Shown: in pieces, positions 1-12,654 of the stretch | How positions within the stretch are numbered: position 1 is the stretch's first letter | Layout: the number at the start of each line of letters is the position of its first letter | From: Abelmoschus esculentus | Taxonomy: Eukaryota; Streptophyta; Magnoliopsida; Malvales; Malvaceae | Assembly (NCBI GenBank): GCA_035048815.1 | Contig: JAUCBN010000017.1 | Coordinates: forward strand, 13,636,936 to 13,700,935 | DNA: 64,000 nucleotides | Reading direction: 5' to 3' | Program-made: the position numbers and the translations under genes | Notes under the pieces: model-generated | Database searches by the model: none | Told to the model about the DNA's origin: nothing | What the model saw: the letters and a program-made list of their open reading frames with translations, nothing else

Positions 1-706
1 GTTATATGTTCGTTGAATCTAACAGGTAGGGGACGAATGCATAAAAACAAAAGAGAGGAAGAAAGTATGGGAGCGTTGGTAGTAAATTGGTGTATGGGGG
101 GGGGGGGATTTGCTGACCTAACCAAGTCCCACATGACTTGAACCATTTTCATTTAAGACTCCCACTCTCCTTGATCTTCAACTTCATCACTATGATAACG
201 CATTAACCCTAAAACGAACCCAACTAACACATTCTAGGTTTACGCGTTTCAGCATTTTCCTCTTACAGCTTCATTGCTATGGCTTCTGTCTTGTAGTATT
301 TCATTTTATTTTCTGTTCTTTCTTTACAGTCTGTCTTCAATATTAGTTCCTTAACTAAACTCTTTAATTTTTCATTATTCAATGTTGCATGGATTTAAGA
401 CCTTTTCAATCTTTAAGGAGTTTCAACAACCTTTCTGCGTATTTATGGTGGTGCATCTGATGGTTAGAGAGATGAAATGGTGGGATTCAGGGGAACAGTC
501 TGTCTCTAATAATTGCTGATCTTTATGTTTTTACCTATAAATCTTCTCTCTATACTACGTTCTGTTCTCCTACAGCTCAACTGAACCCCACGTTTAGGGT
601 TCAACTTTACATTTTCTGAGGAAAAAAAAAGATCGTTTGGTTCTCGAGAAAATTCTTTTAGGAGGGGGTTGTTTTGTTGTGGTTGACTGGTTGTGTCGTT
701 GTGATT
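1..706 (+). promoter_or_regulatory. Upstream region and 5' leader of the CYP86A-like gene
   Basis: A TATA-box-like TATAAAT lies at 536-542, so transcription probably starts near 565-575 and the leader is about 135 nt. A run of 12 G at 96-107 and short CT-rich tracts are the only other notable features. No coding sequence is recognised. The promoter assignment is inference from the TATA position and the gene start at 707. Confidence 0.5.
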
Positions 707-2302
707 ATGGATGTGTCGACGGCTCTGCTCATTTTGGCGGGTATTACAGTTTACCTGCTGTGGTTCACGTTCACATCACGGTCTCTGCGTGGTCCACGTG
801 TCTGGCCTCTATTGGGAAGTCTGCCGGGATTGATCGAGAACTGTGACCGTCTTCATGACTGGATCTCCGACAACCTCCGGGCTTGCGGTGGGACGTACCA
901 GACCTGCATTTGTGCCGTCCCCTTCTTGGCCAAGAAACAAGGTCTCGTGACGGTCACGTGCGATCCGAGGAATTTGGAGCACATCCTCAGGACCCGGTTC
1001 GACAATTACCCCAAGGGTCCTACGTGGCAAGCCGTGTTCCATGATCTGCTCGGTCAAGGCATCTTCAACTCCGACGGTGACACGTGGCTCTTCCAGAGGA
1101 GGACCGCCGCGCTGGAATTCACTACCAAGACTCTTCGTCAAGCCATGGCTCGATGGGTCACTAGAGCCATCAAATTCCGGTTCTGCCCCATCCTTGAGGA
1201 AGCTCAAATCAAAAACCAGCCGGTTGATCTACAAGACGTGTTGCTTCGGCTCACCTTTGATAACATTTGTGGATTAGCTTTCGGAAAGGACCCGCAAACG
1301 TGTGCTAAACAGCTCCCCGAGAACAGCTTCGCTTCGGCTTTTGACCGAGCCACCGAAGCCTCTCTTCAGAGGTTTATTTTGCCGAAGTTTTTATGGAAGA
1401 TTAAGAAATGGCTTCGACTTGGTTTAGAAGACAGCCTGAGCCGAAGCCTTCTCCACATAAATGAGTATTTATCCGACGTCATCATTACACGTAAGCAAGA
1501 ATTACTGAGTCAGCAAAAAGTTGGGAATCCACACGACGATTTACTGTCAAGATTCATAAGGAAAAAGGAATCCTACTCGGATGAGTTTCTCCAACAGGTG
1601 GCACTCAATTTCATCCTAGCTGGACGTGACACATCATCAGTTGCTCTCTGCTGGTTTTTCTGGCTCATCACTCAACATCCAACTGTTGAAGACAAAATCC
1701 TACGTGAAATCAGCACTGTCCTAATCGGAAAACGTGGCATCGACACGTCAACATGGCTTGATGAACCCTTAGGGTTCGAAGAACTTGACCGATTGATATA
1801 TTTGAAGGCTGCATTATCAGAAACCCTAAGACTTTACCCCTCCGTGCCGCAGGATTCAAAGCATGTGGTGGCCGACGATGTATTCCCGGACGGAACTTTT
1901 GTCCCGGCGGGGTCGTCGGTGACGTATTCGATATATTCTGTAGGAAGAATGAGGTCAATATGGGGTGACGATTGCCTCCAGTTCCGCCCGGAGAGGTGGT
2001 TAACAGCAGACGGCAAGGAGTTTATAACACATGACTCGTACAAGTTCGTGGCATTCAATGCGGGGCCAAGAATATGTTTGGGAAGAGGATTGGCTTATCT
2101 TCAAATGAAATCGGTGGCGTCCGCGGCGCTGTTGAGGCATAAGCTGACGATGGCGCCTGGACATAAGGTGGAGCAGAAGATTTCGCTGACTTTGTTTATG
2201 AAATATGGGCTCAAAGTAAACGTGCATGGGAGAGATTTGGGAGCCACTGTTGAAAAGATTATGAGTGAAGAGAAATTGCATAATAAATGCAACGGTGGAT
2301 GA
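707..2302 (+). CDS. CYP86A: Cytochrome P450, CYP86A subfamily (fatty-acid omega-hydroxylase)
   Basis: Single-exon gene of 531 residues. The first ATG in frame is at 707; upstream codons in the frame are non-ATG. An N-terminal membrane anchor spans residues 4-24 and is followed by the RGPRVWPLLGSLPG hinge. P450 landmarks are all present: I-helix AGRDTSS (305-311), K-helix ETLR (372-375), a PERW block, and the heme loop FNAGPRICLG starting at residue 450 with Cys457 as thiolate ligand. The WQAVFHDLLGQGIFNSDGD-type stretch and overall length match CYP86A enzymes, ER-anchored omega-hydroxylases of long-chain fatty acids that supply cutin and suberin monomers. No frameshift or missing catalytic residue is seen. 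Which CYP86A member it is cannot be settled without a tree; gene context favours the CYP86A8 (LACERATA) type. Confidence 0.95.
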   Translation: MDVSTALLILAGITVYLLWFTFTSRSLRGPRVWPLLGSLPGLIENCDRLHDWISDNLRACGGTYQTCICAVPFLAKKQGLVTVTCDPRNLEHILRTRFDNYPKGPTWQAVFHDLLGQGIFNSDGDTWLFQRRTAALEFTTKTLRQAMARWVTRAIKFRFCPILEEAQIKNQPVDLQDVLLRLTFDNICGLAFGKDPQTCAKQLPENSFASAFDRATEASLQRFILPKFLWKIKKWLRLGLEDSLSRSLLHINEYLSDVIITRKQELLSQQKVGNPHDDLLSRFIRKKESYSDEFLQQVALNFILAGRDTSSVALCWFFWLITQHPTVEDKILREISTVLIGKRGIDTSTWLDEPLGFEELDRLIYLKAALSETLRLYPSVPQDSKHVVADDVFPDGTFVPAGSSVTYSIYSVGRMRSIWGDDCLQFRPERWLTADGKEFITHDSYKFVAFNAGPRICLGRGLAYLQMKSVASAALLRHKLTMAPGHKVEQKISLTLFMKYGLKVNVHGRDLGATVEKIMSEEKLHNKCNGG

Positions 2303-4380
2303 TGGTGTAGATTTTCAAGATAGCGGTGGCGAAAGCGGCGGCGCGTGAGTGAGGGTGGAAAGCAGAGGCCAATTCTATTGGTTAAATCTTCAATTTCGTG
2401 TAGGGGAAGTAAGGAGCAAGCTGACATTGAGGTTAAATATCATTCTTAACCTTGGCATATTCTTTATTTATAAGCCTTTTTTTGAAATACTATATAAGCA
2501 TTTTAACAATTTAGTAATTAACTTTTTAATTTTCTTCTTTCGTTTGTGTACTCACATGTATTGTTTGTAGTTTTTTAATATAATAAAAACAAATAAATTA
2601 AGTGTCACTTTAAATATGGACCGTATGATAAACATACATATAAAAAAATAAATATATAACACTTTAAGTGTCGCATAATTTTGTATAAAATATAATAAGA
2701 TTATACAACAGGGAATAAATGCTATACAAGGATGCCCCACAATCGCCGCATCCAAACTTCTACCATTAATCTTAAGGGTAACTCTTTGATCTTGATTTAG
2801 ATTATAATATTATATTTAGATTGTTTAAAATTTAACTCAATTTCCAATTTCCAATTATAAATTTAACATTTATTTAAAAATACTAAATATCTATAATTTG
2901 TATGGAAAATTGATTGATTTAATTTATAAAATTAGAGTTTTGAGTTTAAAATATTATATATCAGAATAATAAAATAAATACAATCTATAAATTTAATATT
3001 TATAAGATTCTATAAATACATAAGGTCAAAATTAAATACTAAACATTATACCCTGCAACAATGTGATGTTACGAGATCTCTTTTTGATGGGATCCTAAGT
3101 CACATTCAACTTACAAACCTACAAACGAAAATCATGATTCTAAACGTTAAGCTTACGAAACTTACTGATACATTTATATTTTACCAAAATTCATAACTAT
3201 TATAAAATAAGCATACAAGATAAATATAGTTTAAAGAGCATAGATAGGTTTCATTATCTATGAGTTATTGTTTAGCTTACATCACTTAGAGTTCTTAGAT
3301 CACCTATACCAAAACATCATTAAATCTACAAAAAATCTTACATATCTCACGATGCTTTATCATACACAAAATCACTCAACGTATTGGATATATTTCATAT
3401 TGTGAGCGATTAGGGTACACAAACTATCATCTATAACATCCACAAAAGATATATAAAAACACCCATACATCATCTACATAAATGACCAATGAGACCTTAC
3501 TTGTACTCACATAATCGTCGAGTTGAAAAAATTATATTTAAATCATTATGCAGATACGTCCTAAATATACTTGTATTATATTAGTCACAATTAGCCCTCA
3601 CATGAGGTCATTAAGCCTATCAAGTTATTTAAACTTAATTTATCGAGTTAATTATCTTATCTAAATCACACTCAAATCATTTAACCAGTGGGTACACAGA
3701 TGTACTTGTTCACTCAACCCGTAGGTACATCGGATGTATTCATTTATTTAACTTTAAGTACAAAACCTTTATATAAGTATCATAATATTGACTCTAAAAC
3801 ATCGAGAATTTTTTATACAGTCATAAGATAGTATATGTTTTTTTCTGGACATTTGTACAACTCATCAAGAGTTAAAGTAGCCTCAAAGCATGACACCAAT
3901 CAATATGGTTGATTCTCTCTGTATTTATCATCATTCCTTTAAGTGTTCATCAGATACGCAAGGACAATATTAACCTGCTTATATACCAAGCTTTATGATT
4001 ATTATCGTAAATAAATCGTATAAAGCTTATTAAACTATTATATATCATGTTCTTCTATAAATGTTAAATCTCGATTTCTCAATTTTATAAATCATTTTAT
4101 CTTATTAAAAATCCCTTAAATCATAACCCTTAAATTATTAATCACTCAAATTTATTTTTAATATTTACGAGTAAATTATACAGTAAATACCGATATTTAA
4201 CTATAAATATTGATACCCACTTAAAACATACCGATACCAAGAATCATAGGAACAGGGTTGCCGTGTCTCTTACAGTAACTATCAAGATTCAAGAGCTTGC
4301 CATGTCTATTACAGTAACCATTCTGAATCATCTCAATGAAAAATCGATATTTTCTCCAATTCGTGTAGGTTAGACGATTG
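2303..4380. other. AT-rich intergenic DNA
   Basis: Contains the 3' end of the P450 transcript and then AT-rich DNA with no convincing coding sequence. Around 3055-4000 the composition is more even and includes a near-repeat (a 'gtgggtacacagatgtac' stretch at about 3687 and 'cgtaggtacatcggatgta' at about 3720). This looks like the remains of an old transposon, but I could not place it in a family. Confidence 0.4.
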
Positions 4381-4462
4381 GTCGCTTTGGCCGAGTGGTT
4401 AAGGCGTGTGCCTGCTAAGTACATGGGATATTCCCGCGAGAGTTGGAATCTCTCAGGCGACG
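4381..4462 (+). tRNA. trnS-GCU: tRNA-Ser, anticodon GCU
   Basis: An 82-nt cloverleaf can be drawn. The acceptor stem GTCGCTT pairs with AGGCGAC (4455-4461) and G4462 is the discriminator. The D arm is GCCGAGTGGTTAAGGC. The anticodon stem TGTGC/GTACA encloses loop CTGCTAA, giving anticodon GCT, which reads AGC and AGU serine codons. A long variable arm with a GGGA/TCCC-type stem marks it as a class II tRNA. The T stem GAGAG/CTCTC encloses loop TTGGAAT, where the nearly universal TTC is TTG (C56 to G). A five-T pol III stop follows at 4469. No intron is seen. The T-loop change makes it either a diverged functional gene or an early pseudogene. Confidence 0.85.
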
Positions 4463-4468
4463 ATCGTA

Positions 4469-4473
4469 TTTTT
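4469..4473 (+). terminator. RNA polymerase III terminator of tRNA-Ser
   Basis: A run of five T begins seven bases after the tRNA discriminator base, the usual pol III termination signal. Confidence 0.7.
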
Positions 4474-5133
4474 GTATTGAACAGGAAAAGAAAAGTTAAA
4501 ACCCAGATGCATTCCAAGAACATTCTGACGAAAAAATGCCATCAACAGCTACTCTGTTTGATACGGCCACAGACAATGTGACCCAGATGTACGGTCATCA
4601 CGATTCACCGTGGCACATCGGACGGACGCCATCTGTTATCGACAGTGATTTGGTTCAAGAGCAAACCACCATAACAATTCTTTGTTGTCGAAGTAGGTGT
4701 CTGAATTCTTGATATTGTCCAAGAGCAAACCACCATAAGAATCTGGTTTAATGGAGATATTTATGAACTGCATAACATGAAAGCTTTTGGAAATTCAATG
4801 AAGATTCCTTTGAATGAATCCTGCAGATCAACTGATCCTGTGAGCCAAGGTAAATTTTGAAAACTAAAACTAAACAAGAGAATTACCATTAACAGTAGCT
4901 TGAATGTTCTTGCTTAGTTTGAGCATATGTTCGAGCCAAAACTCGGAGGGACAACACATCGAATGATCAATGATCGAGCTGACCAATTCCATTCAAGACA
5001 TAAGGGATTATAGATAGGATTTAAACTCGACCGTAACGAATGTCATCTGTTAAAGATGATCGTATGAATCAACTGAATAAATTGTTTGTGAGTTTGATTG
5101 TATGAGCTAGGAGGTGCATATAAACTTTTGATT
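4474..5133. other. Intergenic DNA and 3' flank of the GT90 gene
   Basis: No gene recognised. A short direct repeat ('aagagcaaaccaccataa') occurs at about 4658 and again at about 4720. The last 100 bases probably hold the 3' UTR of the minus-strand glycosyltransferase ending at 5134. Confidence 0.4.
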
Positions 5134-8100
5134 TTATTGCTTCTTATCTGAATTAAGCCAGTATTGATCTTCCCACATCTCGACTTGGCGGGTTGAACTA
5201 GCCTTTGTCTCGAGAAATTCTCGCAGCTCTGCAGGTTCATAAGGCGGAGGCATTGCGCATGGGGTTGCATTGCTAGGAGACATCACCAGGGATTCTACCA
5301 TGAACTTCCTCCACGTACCGGTTTCTTGACACGCCATTGTCTCCGAACATAGCTCAATGGCTGCCGGAGGGATCGTCGGTTTGAATTTCAAGAGCTTCGC
5401 ATACTCGTTTAGCAAATGGAACATGTAATTATATACATTTTCCATCTTTAAATCCTCTTGTATGAAGTTGCTAGCAGCCTCACCAATTGCCTGGGCCTAG
5501 AAAAATTTAAAAAAAAAATATATATATATATATATCAAAAACTCACATTCCCTTGTACTAATTTAAAGTTTTATATAGTGCTTAAACCATCATATTTTTT
5601 TTTTCCTTTTAGGAGTTTAATTTTTCTTCCTAACTAACTGAGACACATATTTTGATAAAATTAGACATGATAAACTTGACCTGAAACCCGAAAAGCGAAC
5701 TGATTTACTCGAACCAGGACCTGAAATTGACTCGATTGTGATGACCTGATTTTGACCTAAAACCAGACTAAACCGAAACCGATCCTAATTCTAGTTGAAC
5801 CAAGTTTCAACTGAACTGAATAGACCCAAACCGATTTTCATCCGAACTGAAGGCAACTCGAAATAAAAAATATATTAAAATAAAAAGATAGTAGGACGTA
5901 AAATTGTCGTGCAATTCACCAAAATCCAAATATGAATAAGAGTGATATATAGAATGTAAAAACATAACTCGACCTAAAAATCCGACGAAAAACAATCGAT
6001 CTTTTGCTAACCCGATATTGATCCGATTCAAAACCAATCGACCCGAAATAACCAAACCGATATTAACCGAACTGAAAATAAATCGACTCGATCCGATACC
6101 TGAATCGAACCAACATAGACCCGAATTAACACCAAAAATTTGAACTAGATCCAACAGAATTTAAACCGATTGTAGTCAGAACCAAAATAAAGCAAACCGA
6201 ATCCAAACTGAATCACCTTTTATCACCTTTACACCAAAATATAGTTTTGACATCTAAAAGAGAAAAAAATTAGGAGTTTCTTAAACAACTAACAAGTTAA
6301 GAATGAACTAAAACAATACCTTATCAGTATGCAGGTTGCCCCATTCCACTGCAAATTTTAGTGATTTACATTTTGTGTTTTCTCTAATGGGCCAATAGTG
6401 CTGCAATGGCACCATGCCCCTGATGAAGAAATCATAGAATTGAGACCTGATGTATAAGGTCATTGAATCACAGGCTAGAATGTACTTCTCACTCACGGAC
6501 CATGCCCAACCTTCTGTATAGATTTTGTATCTGTAACGTATAATAACCAGTTTTCTAGTGACTATTTTATAAAGTATGACAAGTTAGAAGGAGTAATCGG
6601 GATTTTCATCTAAGTGATCCGAGTTTGAATAATTTAATTTATAGTTTAAATAAAAAAAACAATTATTTTTGAAATAAGTAGTGAATTACTTGGTGATACC
6701 TGTGGGTGCATTGGTCCTCTAAATTTGATTGTTTGAACCCTTGTTTAGATTCCAGTTCCCAATCCTGCAATTTGAACATATAATAATATAGAATTAAATT
6801 GATTTTTAAATTCAAACATAAAAGTTAAAAAATACTAATATTTTTTTGAAAAAATAAAATGTGAAATTAACAAATATCCTTAACCCTTCTCTAAATGAGC
6901 CTATACCACAATCAAAATTACAACAGTGAACTAACCCAACGTTCAACAAACCGTTCGACGAAAAGTTTTTTATTTATTAAGCGAATGAACATGAATAAGA
7001 TCTTTTGTTCGTTTAACTAAATAAACAAACTTGAACAAAGGGTTTGTTCGTTCATTTATCTTCGTGAACATTTGGTAATTCGTTCCTTTATGTTCGCCCG
7101 TTTATTCACATATGTCTAGTGGTATTCGTTGTTCGGTTAATGATTAAGCGTTTTTTCAAATTTTAATTATCAATTAATTCGATTTAAAATCAATTAATTA
7201 ACTGAATTAATTGAACTAACCCAAAATATTAATATTTAATATATTATATAACATGATAAATGAACAGAAATGAATAAGCTATATTCCTTAATGAACATAC
7301 ACGAACAAGAAATTTTGTATTTGTTTATGTTCGTGTTTATTCATTTATTGGATTAAAATTAAATGAATGAACATAAACACACCTTTATTCATGTTCGTTC
7401 GGTTTTGTTATATGCCTAATCAAAACTTTCACTCGAAAAAAGTGCTTAGTCTCAAAAAAAATCAATGAATAGGTAATAAAAAGAGTTTGGGGCTTATTGA
7501 AATAAAGTGCAAATGTTGAGGGGATTTTGTAAATTTAACCAAAAACTGTTCACCTGAACATATAGCAGGGTATTCCAGTTATTTTGGTCGGTAACATTGC
7601 ACTTCATCAGGTCACCCCGGGTAGGGGCGACGGTGGGGTTTCCTCTCCAATATGCGTACGGCACCCTGTCCTTCCACTTGGTCCTCTGATTTCCTTTCTT
7701 CATCTCCTCCAGCAGATTGCCCCATGGCCTTATATTGGTCTCAGCCCTATGCAAAACCTCTCATCAATTTCATCATTACCAGGAAAAAAACAACATAATA
7801 CATGTTTAGTTTGTAACTAATCCATTACCAGCCCCAAAAGGACCAATCTGGGAACACAATGTCCATGCTCCATTCGTCAGCACAATATCGGAACAACGGA
7901 GGCGGTCGAGCATCAGGACCCTGATGATCCCCGGAACCAACCACAGGTCGGTCATCACAGTCGAACATCAGCTCCAAGTCTGGCAATCTTCCGGGGTACA
8001 ACCTTAGAAGCTGCAATATTCCCCACAGAGTGAACTTATCTCTCGTCTGTATTGCATTCCTGTATTTCTCTACGTACGCTTTGCCGTTTACGATCACCAG

Positions 8101-8690
8101 CCTGAAATGCGCCGTCCTCCGTGCCTGCTCGATCATGTCCTGCGTGATCCCTGTTTGTTTCCAGTAACGTAAATCTTCGTGGATCCATCGGAAGAACGAA
8201 GGGCATGTAAGGTTCGGTGTCTTAATGTCTGGACTAGTGGTAGGATAGTCCCTTGGACAAGTCTGTGTCTGGTTAGTCGAACATTCAAGTGGGAACTCTG
8301 GCTTCTGTGTCGGTGTCGTTGAATTGGAACCGATGACTATGTTTGTAAAAGAAGAAACACCTGAAAACATCGACTACATAGAAACAAAAGCATAAACAAA
8401 CACGCAGACGCAGACACAGACACACACATATATATAGAACCTTGAAAGGGTTCAGCAACACTTACCATATCAAGCCCACCAACGTAAACAAGGACTCCGG
8501 CAATGAGAAGGAAGGCGGTGATAGAGGAAGCAACCGCCTTCTTCAATGGCTGCCAAGGTGTATCCGTAAAGGGTTTCTGTAACTCCGACAATGACATAAG
8601 ACAGAAACTGGCCTTCATTCTTCCCTGGATGGAAGTCTTGTCATCGGTGGATTCTTGTCTAACGTGGTATTTCTTCTGTATGCCCAACAT
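5134..8690 (-). CDS. Rumi-like protein O-glycosyltransferase (CAP10 domain, GT90 family)
   Basis: Six exons on the minus strand: 8690-8466, 8373-7829, 7746-7554, 6764-6700, 6530-6320 and 5496-5134. All introns are GT-AG, the phases join cleanly and the product is 533 residues. The N-terminus is cytosolic, followed by one membrane span at about 52-73, so this is a type II Golgi-type protein. The CAP10 domain carries family blocks: PDWSFWGW (250-257), YWRGNP (289-294), and YKIYTEGWAWSVSEKYI (344 on). The C-terminal exon has ETGTWRKFMVESLV. Animal relatives (Rumi/POGLUT1) add O-glucose to EGF repeats; plant substrates of this group are mostly unknown, so the acceptor is not claimed. The C-terminus lacks a KDEL-type signal. 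Intron 5 (5497-6319) contains an ACCGA-rich repeat. The ATG at 8690 is the first in frame in exon 1. Confidence 0.92.
5690..6225. repeat. ACCGA/CCGAA-rich repeat inside an intron
   Basis: Inside intron 5 of the GT90 gene is a stretch dominated by words such as 'accgaac', 'gacccgaa' and 'aaccgat' in irregular order. Similar GGGTCGGTT-rich sequence on the other strand occurs near 31490-31760 and 53900-54140. No clean terminal repeats or target duplication were found, so it is called only as a dispersed low-complexity repeat. Confidence 0.45.
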
Positions 8691-9237
8691 AGCTGAGCTC
8701 AACGTTCCTTCAAACTATAAACCATAAGAAACTATTTCCATTTCGTTGGATTACCTTATTAGGGTCGAAATGAAAAAAAAGAAAGTTGAATTATATTATC
8801 GAAATTCGTCTATTTATTGATACGTAAGAAAGATGTGTTAATTTATATAAAAAATAAAAATTTATTTTAAAAAATAAAATAAAAATTATTATTAAATAAG
8901 ATTATAATAAATTAATTTTATTAAATAATTTTTTTACGGGGATTGTGAACCATAAATCTCTTGATTACTTTCTACCTAAATTTAATCAATAATATTAAAG
9001 ATGGCATGACTTGGAGCGTATAAAAATGTGGTACGCCCATTATTTCTCACATTTAATGAATGTTTGGGGGATTGAAAATTCATTTAACGAAGCTTAGGAG
9101 AGGAGGGGGACTAAGAGGCAAATAAAGGTGGATACGGACAAAAAATTTCTTCTTCCTTTTTGTGTTACTTTGTATTAAAGTATGTCCAAAGATGAATTAT
9201 ATAATGAATGTACATGGTAGTTTTTTTGTTCCACAGA
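8691..9237. other. Upstream flank of the GT90 gene, AT-rich
   Basis: Presumed 5' leader and promoter of the minus-strand glycosyltransferase followed by AT-rich DNA. No convincing TATA box close to the start and no coding sequence. Confidence 0.35.
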
Positions 9238-10108
9238 CTCTCAAGATACAACAACAGATCTTCAACAATAGCACAACTATAGAGATCATGAATGTAACGT
9301 AGCCTTTCTCTATATCCGAAAATAATATACAATTTAAGAGTATTTCGAAAATTTTCGAGTTATGTTGAAACCAAAGGAACGTCATTCTATTTATTGGGAA
9401 GTGAGCTAAGATTAAATGTGAAAAATAAAATATTTCTAAATCATGATAATTAGTTATCCATCTGATTAATTCAGAAACCTTTAATTAGTATCATATTTAA
9501 TCGGATATATTTTCGTGAATTTGCCTGCATTACCTATTTAATATTCAAATTTAAAGGAAACCATAAGGTATCCTTTTAAATTCAAAATATTCAGAATGAT
9601 ATGTCAATAATAGGGAAAATTAATTCAAAGTAGATAAAATATCTGCAGGTCCATAAAGATAGATTTCGACCACTCATAGGTGCTTGAGTTGTTCTGATTG
9701 TCAGTCTCTCGGGATACAACAATAGCACGACTATAGAGATCATGAATATAACCTTACCTTTCCCCTGACCAAAAATAATATAAAATTTTAGAAAGTTTCG
9801 AAAAATTTTGAGTTGTGTTGAAACAAAAGGAATGAAACTCTATTTATAGGGGAGTGAGTTAGGTTAAATATGGAAAATAAAATATTCTAAAATCATGATC
9901 ACTTATTCTCCATCTGATTTAATTTGGAAACCTTTAAGTAGTCTCATATTTAATCGGATATATTTTCATAAATTGCATGTATTACCTATTTAATATTTAA
10001 ATTTAAAAAACCATAAAGTATCCTTTTAAATTCGAAATATTCAAAAAGATATATCAATAATAGAAAAAAATAATTTGAAGTAGATAAAATATCTATAGGT
10101 TCATGAAG
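9238..10108. repeat. Diverged tandem duplication, two units of about 400 bp
   Basis: Unit 1 is about 9238-9659 and unit 2 about 9706-10108, in direct orientation. They share blocks in the same order: 'gatacaacaa', 'ctatagagatcatgaat', 'ttgaaac..aaaggaa', 'catatttaatcggatata', 'cattacctatttaatatt', 'tatccttttaaattc', and 'gtagataaaatatct'. Differences are spread along the length, so the duplication is not recent. There is no coding content. It could be a doubled piece of an LTR. Confidence 0.75.
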
Positions 10109-10804
10109 AGCCTAACCGGTCCGAACATTTATGTCTCCCACATCAATCTGGTAAAAAAGTAAACTTGATTCACTTCAATTTGCACCCCATACACTTGCAG
10201 GCATGGCACAATTTTTATTGAGTTATTCAATGTCTGTAAAGCGGGTAAGTGTATATAAATATTTCTCATTCCATTTATCCAATCAACATGAGAGAAGAGT
10301 TTTTTATTTCCTTATTCAATTCACAACTACTTTGAGTATCAATTTGTCACTCATAACTCAATCGTTTTGAGCATATAAAATATCGTTGTATAGGTTTTAT
10401 AGAATAGTATAAGATCATATAAAATCATTACTTGAATCTCCACATTTATCCATTTGAAATATGACTCAAAGTTATCATTTTCTTTATGCTTTTTTAACAA
10501 TCCCTCACATGAAATTTATGATTTTATCAAAAATCTTTTGACTCGATGTGGTGATAGGTTGTACGACCAATAGGTAAGTTTCCTCCTTTGAAGCTTTCTT
10601 TATGGAAGTATTTTTATTTTACTAGTTAATAAGTAGACGTGATATCCTTGAAATATTCAATCATTTGTGTAAACAATGATATACTTCACACAACTACCTC
10701 TCTAACAAGAGCATCTATTCTCATGGTTATATCCATATGCACATGGTCATCGTCTAATTTTATAAGAGTTTTAAAGAATTATGCATAATAGTCTCATTGA
10801 AGTG
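10109..10804. other. Non-coding DNA, possible transposon remnant
   Basis: Contains 'ccggtccgaacatttatgtc' and 'cccacatcaatctgg' followed by AT-rich sequence. No ORF or terminal repeat recognised. Confidence 0.3.
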
Positions 10805-12654
10805 TGTAGTAACCCGTTAAAACTTGGTTGTAATAGGGTTTTACTAAAAAATGAAATTTAAATTTTAAAAGGAAATTTTGAGAATTTTAAAATATAATTA
10901 AAAATGGGGGGGGGGTAAGTTTTGGATTAAAAGCCGAGGATCTTGCTTTACATGAGCGAATTTTAAAATTGGGCCAATATCTCTGCCAATTGGACATTCC
11001 CAGTCAACGCTTGGAAAATTATTAAGGAAAAACTGGTTAGAAACACGGAGTCGTCACCTGTCGATTTTGGTAGATCGGATACTGTAAAATCAAAGATTTG
11101 AATTTTTTTAAAAAAGGGGTTCGGGAGTCGATTACGGTTAAAAATGGGAATGGCATTTTGGACCGTCCAAAAATTGGTACCTTTGGTAAAAAATTTATCG
11201 CTTACTTAATTTCGGAATTTCTAATCTAAGGTGAGATTAAATCGACTATTTATTTTATAATTCAGATATATTTTAGCGCCTCTTTGTTCGGAGATAGAAA
11301 CATACACCGTCAACACTACGACTGAAGGCAGACCCGCTACGATCGAACAAAGTATAAATTAATTCATTAATTAGGGAGTTGATTGTAAATTCAATTCGTA
11401 AATAAGATGCGTAAAGTAAATACAACATTACAAAATATGAAAAAGTACATAAGGGATACAACAATTAATAAACATAAAACATATAAATAAATTAAACTAA
11501 AATAAAGTAAAATGCATGAGACAAGGCAAACTCTAATAATAAAAAAAGTAAACACTGAAAAAGGGACTAAAATAAAAAACAGAAAAGACAGAAGGCTGAA
11601 AACGAGAGAAAAACAGAAATCAAGAGATCAAATCGGGGATAAACAGAGATTGATCTCAATCCGTGGCCAAAAAAAAAATAGGCCTTTACCTCGTTATTTT
11701 AAAACGAGGAAGGATCCTTTTCGTGAACTTAGGAAGGTGGAAGGACTTCCGAAGGGTTTAACCAAAAACGAAATGGTGATTACAACTTAAAATGTGACCA
11801 AAATAAAAAACAATTCAAAATTTTAGGGACTGGGAGTGTAAAAGAGGTGACACTGAGGGTTTTAAAACTCTATTATCCCATTTCAGAAAGGACTTGTATA
11901 AATCACAACAAATCAAAAGAGAAACCTCTTTTACCCTCATTTGTTCAGATTGAACTTGAAGAGAAACTTAACATCCTCCTCCTTGTTCAAATCTGAACCC
12001 AAAAATAAGTAAGAACACTCAAAATGTTCTTTCTCTCGACCCAAAAACGCCTACTAAACCCAGATTTAGGCCACATCGATCGCCGCTAGCGGCGGCCGAC
12101 AAAGTAAAAGCCCCAACTTTCCTTCTTATTATGATACCTTCACCAGATTTAAAACCCATACCCTTCGAAAAACACAAAAACCTAAAGAACCTACCCCCAC
12201 TTGAAACCAAAGAAGCTCACCACTCTAAATCTCGAAAAGATATTTGGGGCTCATAGCTTACACCACTCGAAGAAGAAAAAAGAAAAGGAAAACCTTCTCC
12301 CCTTGGCTTGTCGGTCGAAAATCTCGGAGGAAGACTGAAGTCTTGTTGCCGTTGGGATCGAAGGGAAAGAGAAAAGAACTACTCCTTTCGAACTCACCTT
12401 TTTAGATTCTCGGAGAAACCTAGGAGGCTTATCGCAAGAAATAGAGCCATGGTTCGACTCAAAGGGTAAGAAACCTACTCTTTTTTTCTTCCTACATGCA
12501 TGCCAAAAAACAGAGGGGAAGAAACTACCTTCACAGGTTTTTTCTTATTTTTTTTATTACTCGATGAAGAAAGAAGTCCCTACAACGTTTTGGTTTTTCG
12601 CTAGATCTCTCTCTTTGATTACATGAATAAAAAGGATTAAAAATCGTTCATTTG

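Noticed and set aside
809..1207. Open frame on the minus strand inside the P450 gene
   Set aside because: It lies wholly opposite a well-supported coding sequence and matches no family; it follows from codon bias of the real gene.
11512..11790. 92-residue Lys/Arg-rich open frame
   Set aside because: Composition is A-rich low complexity inside a repeat; no domain and no splice context.
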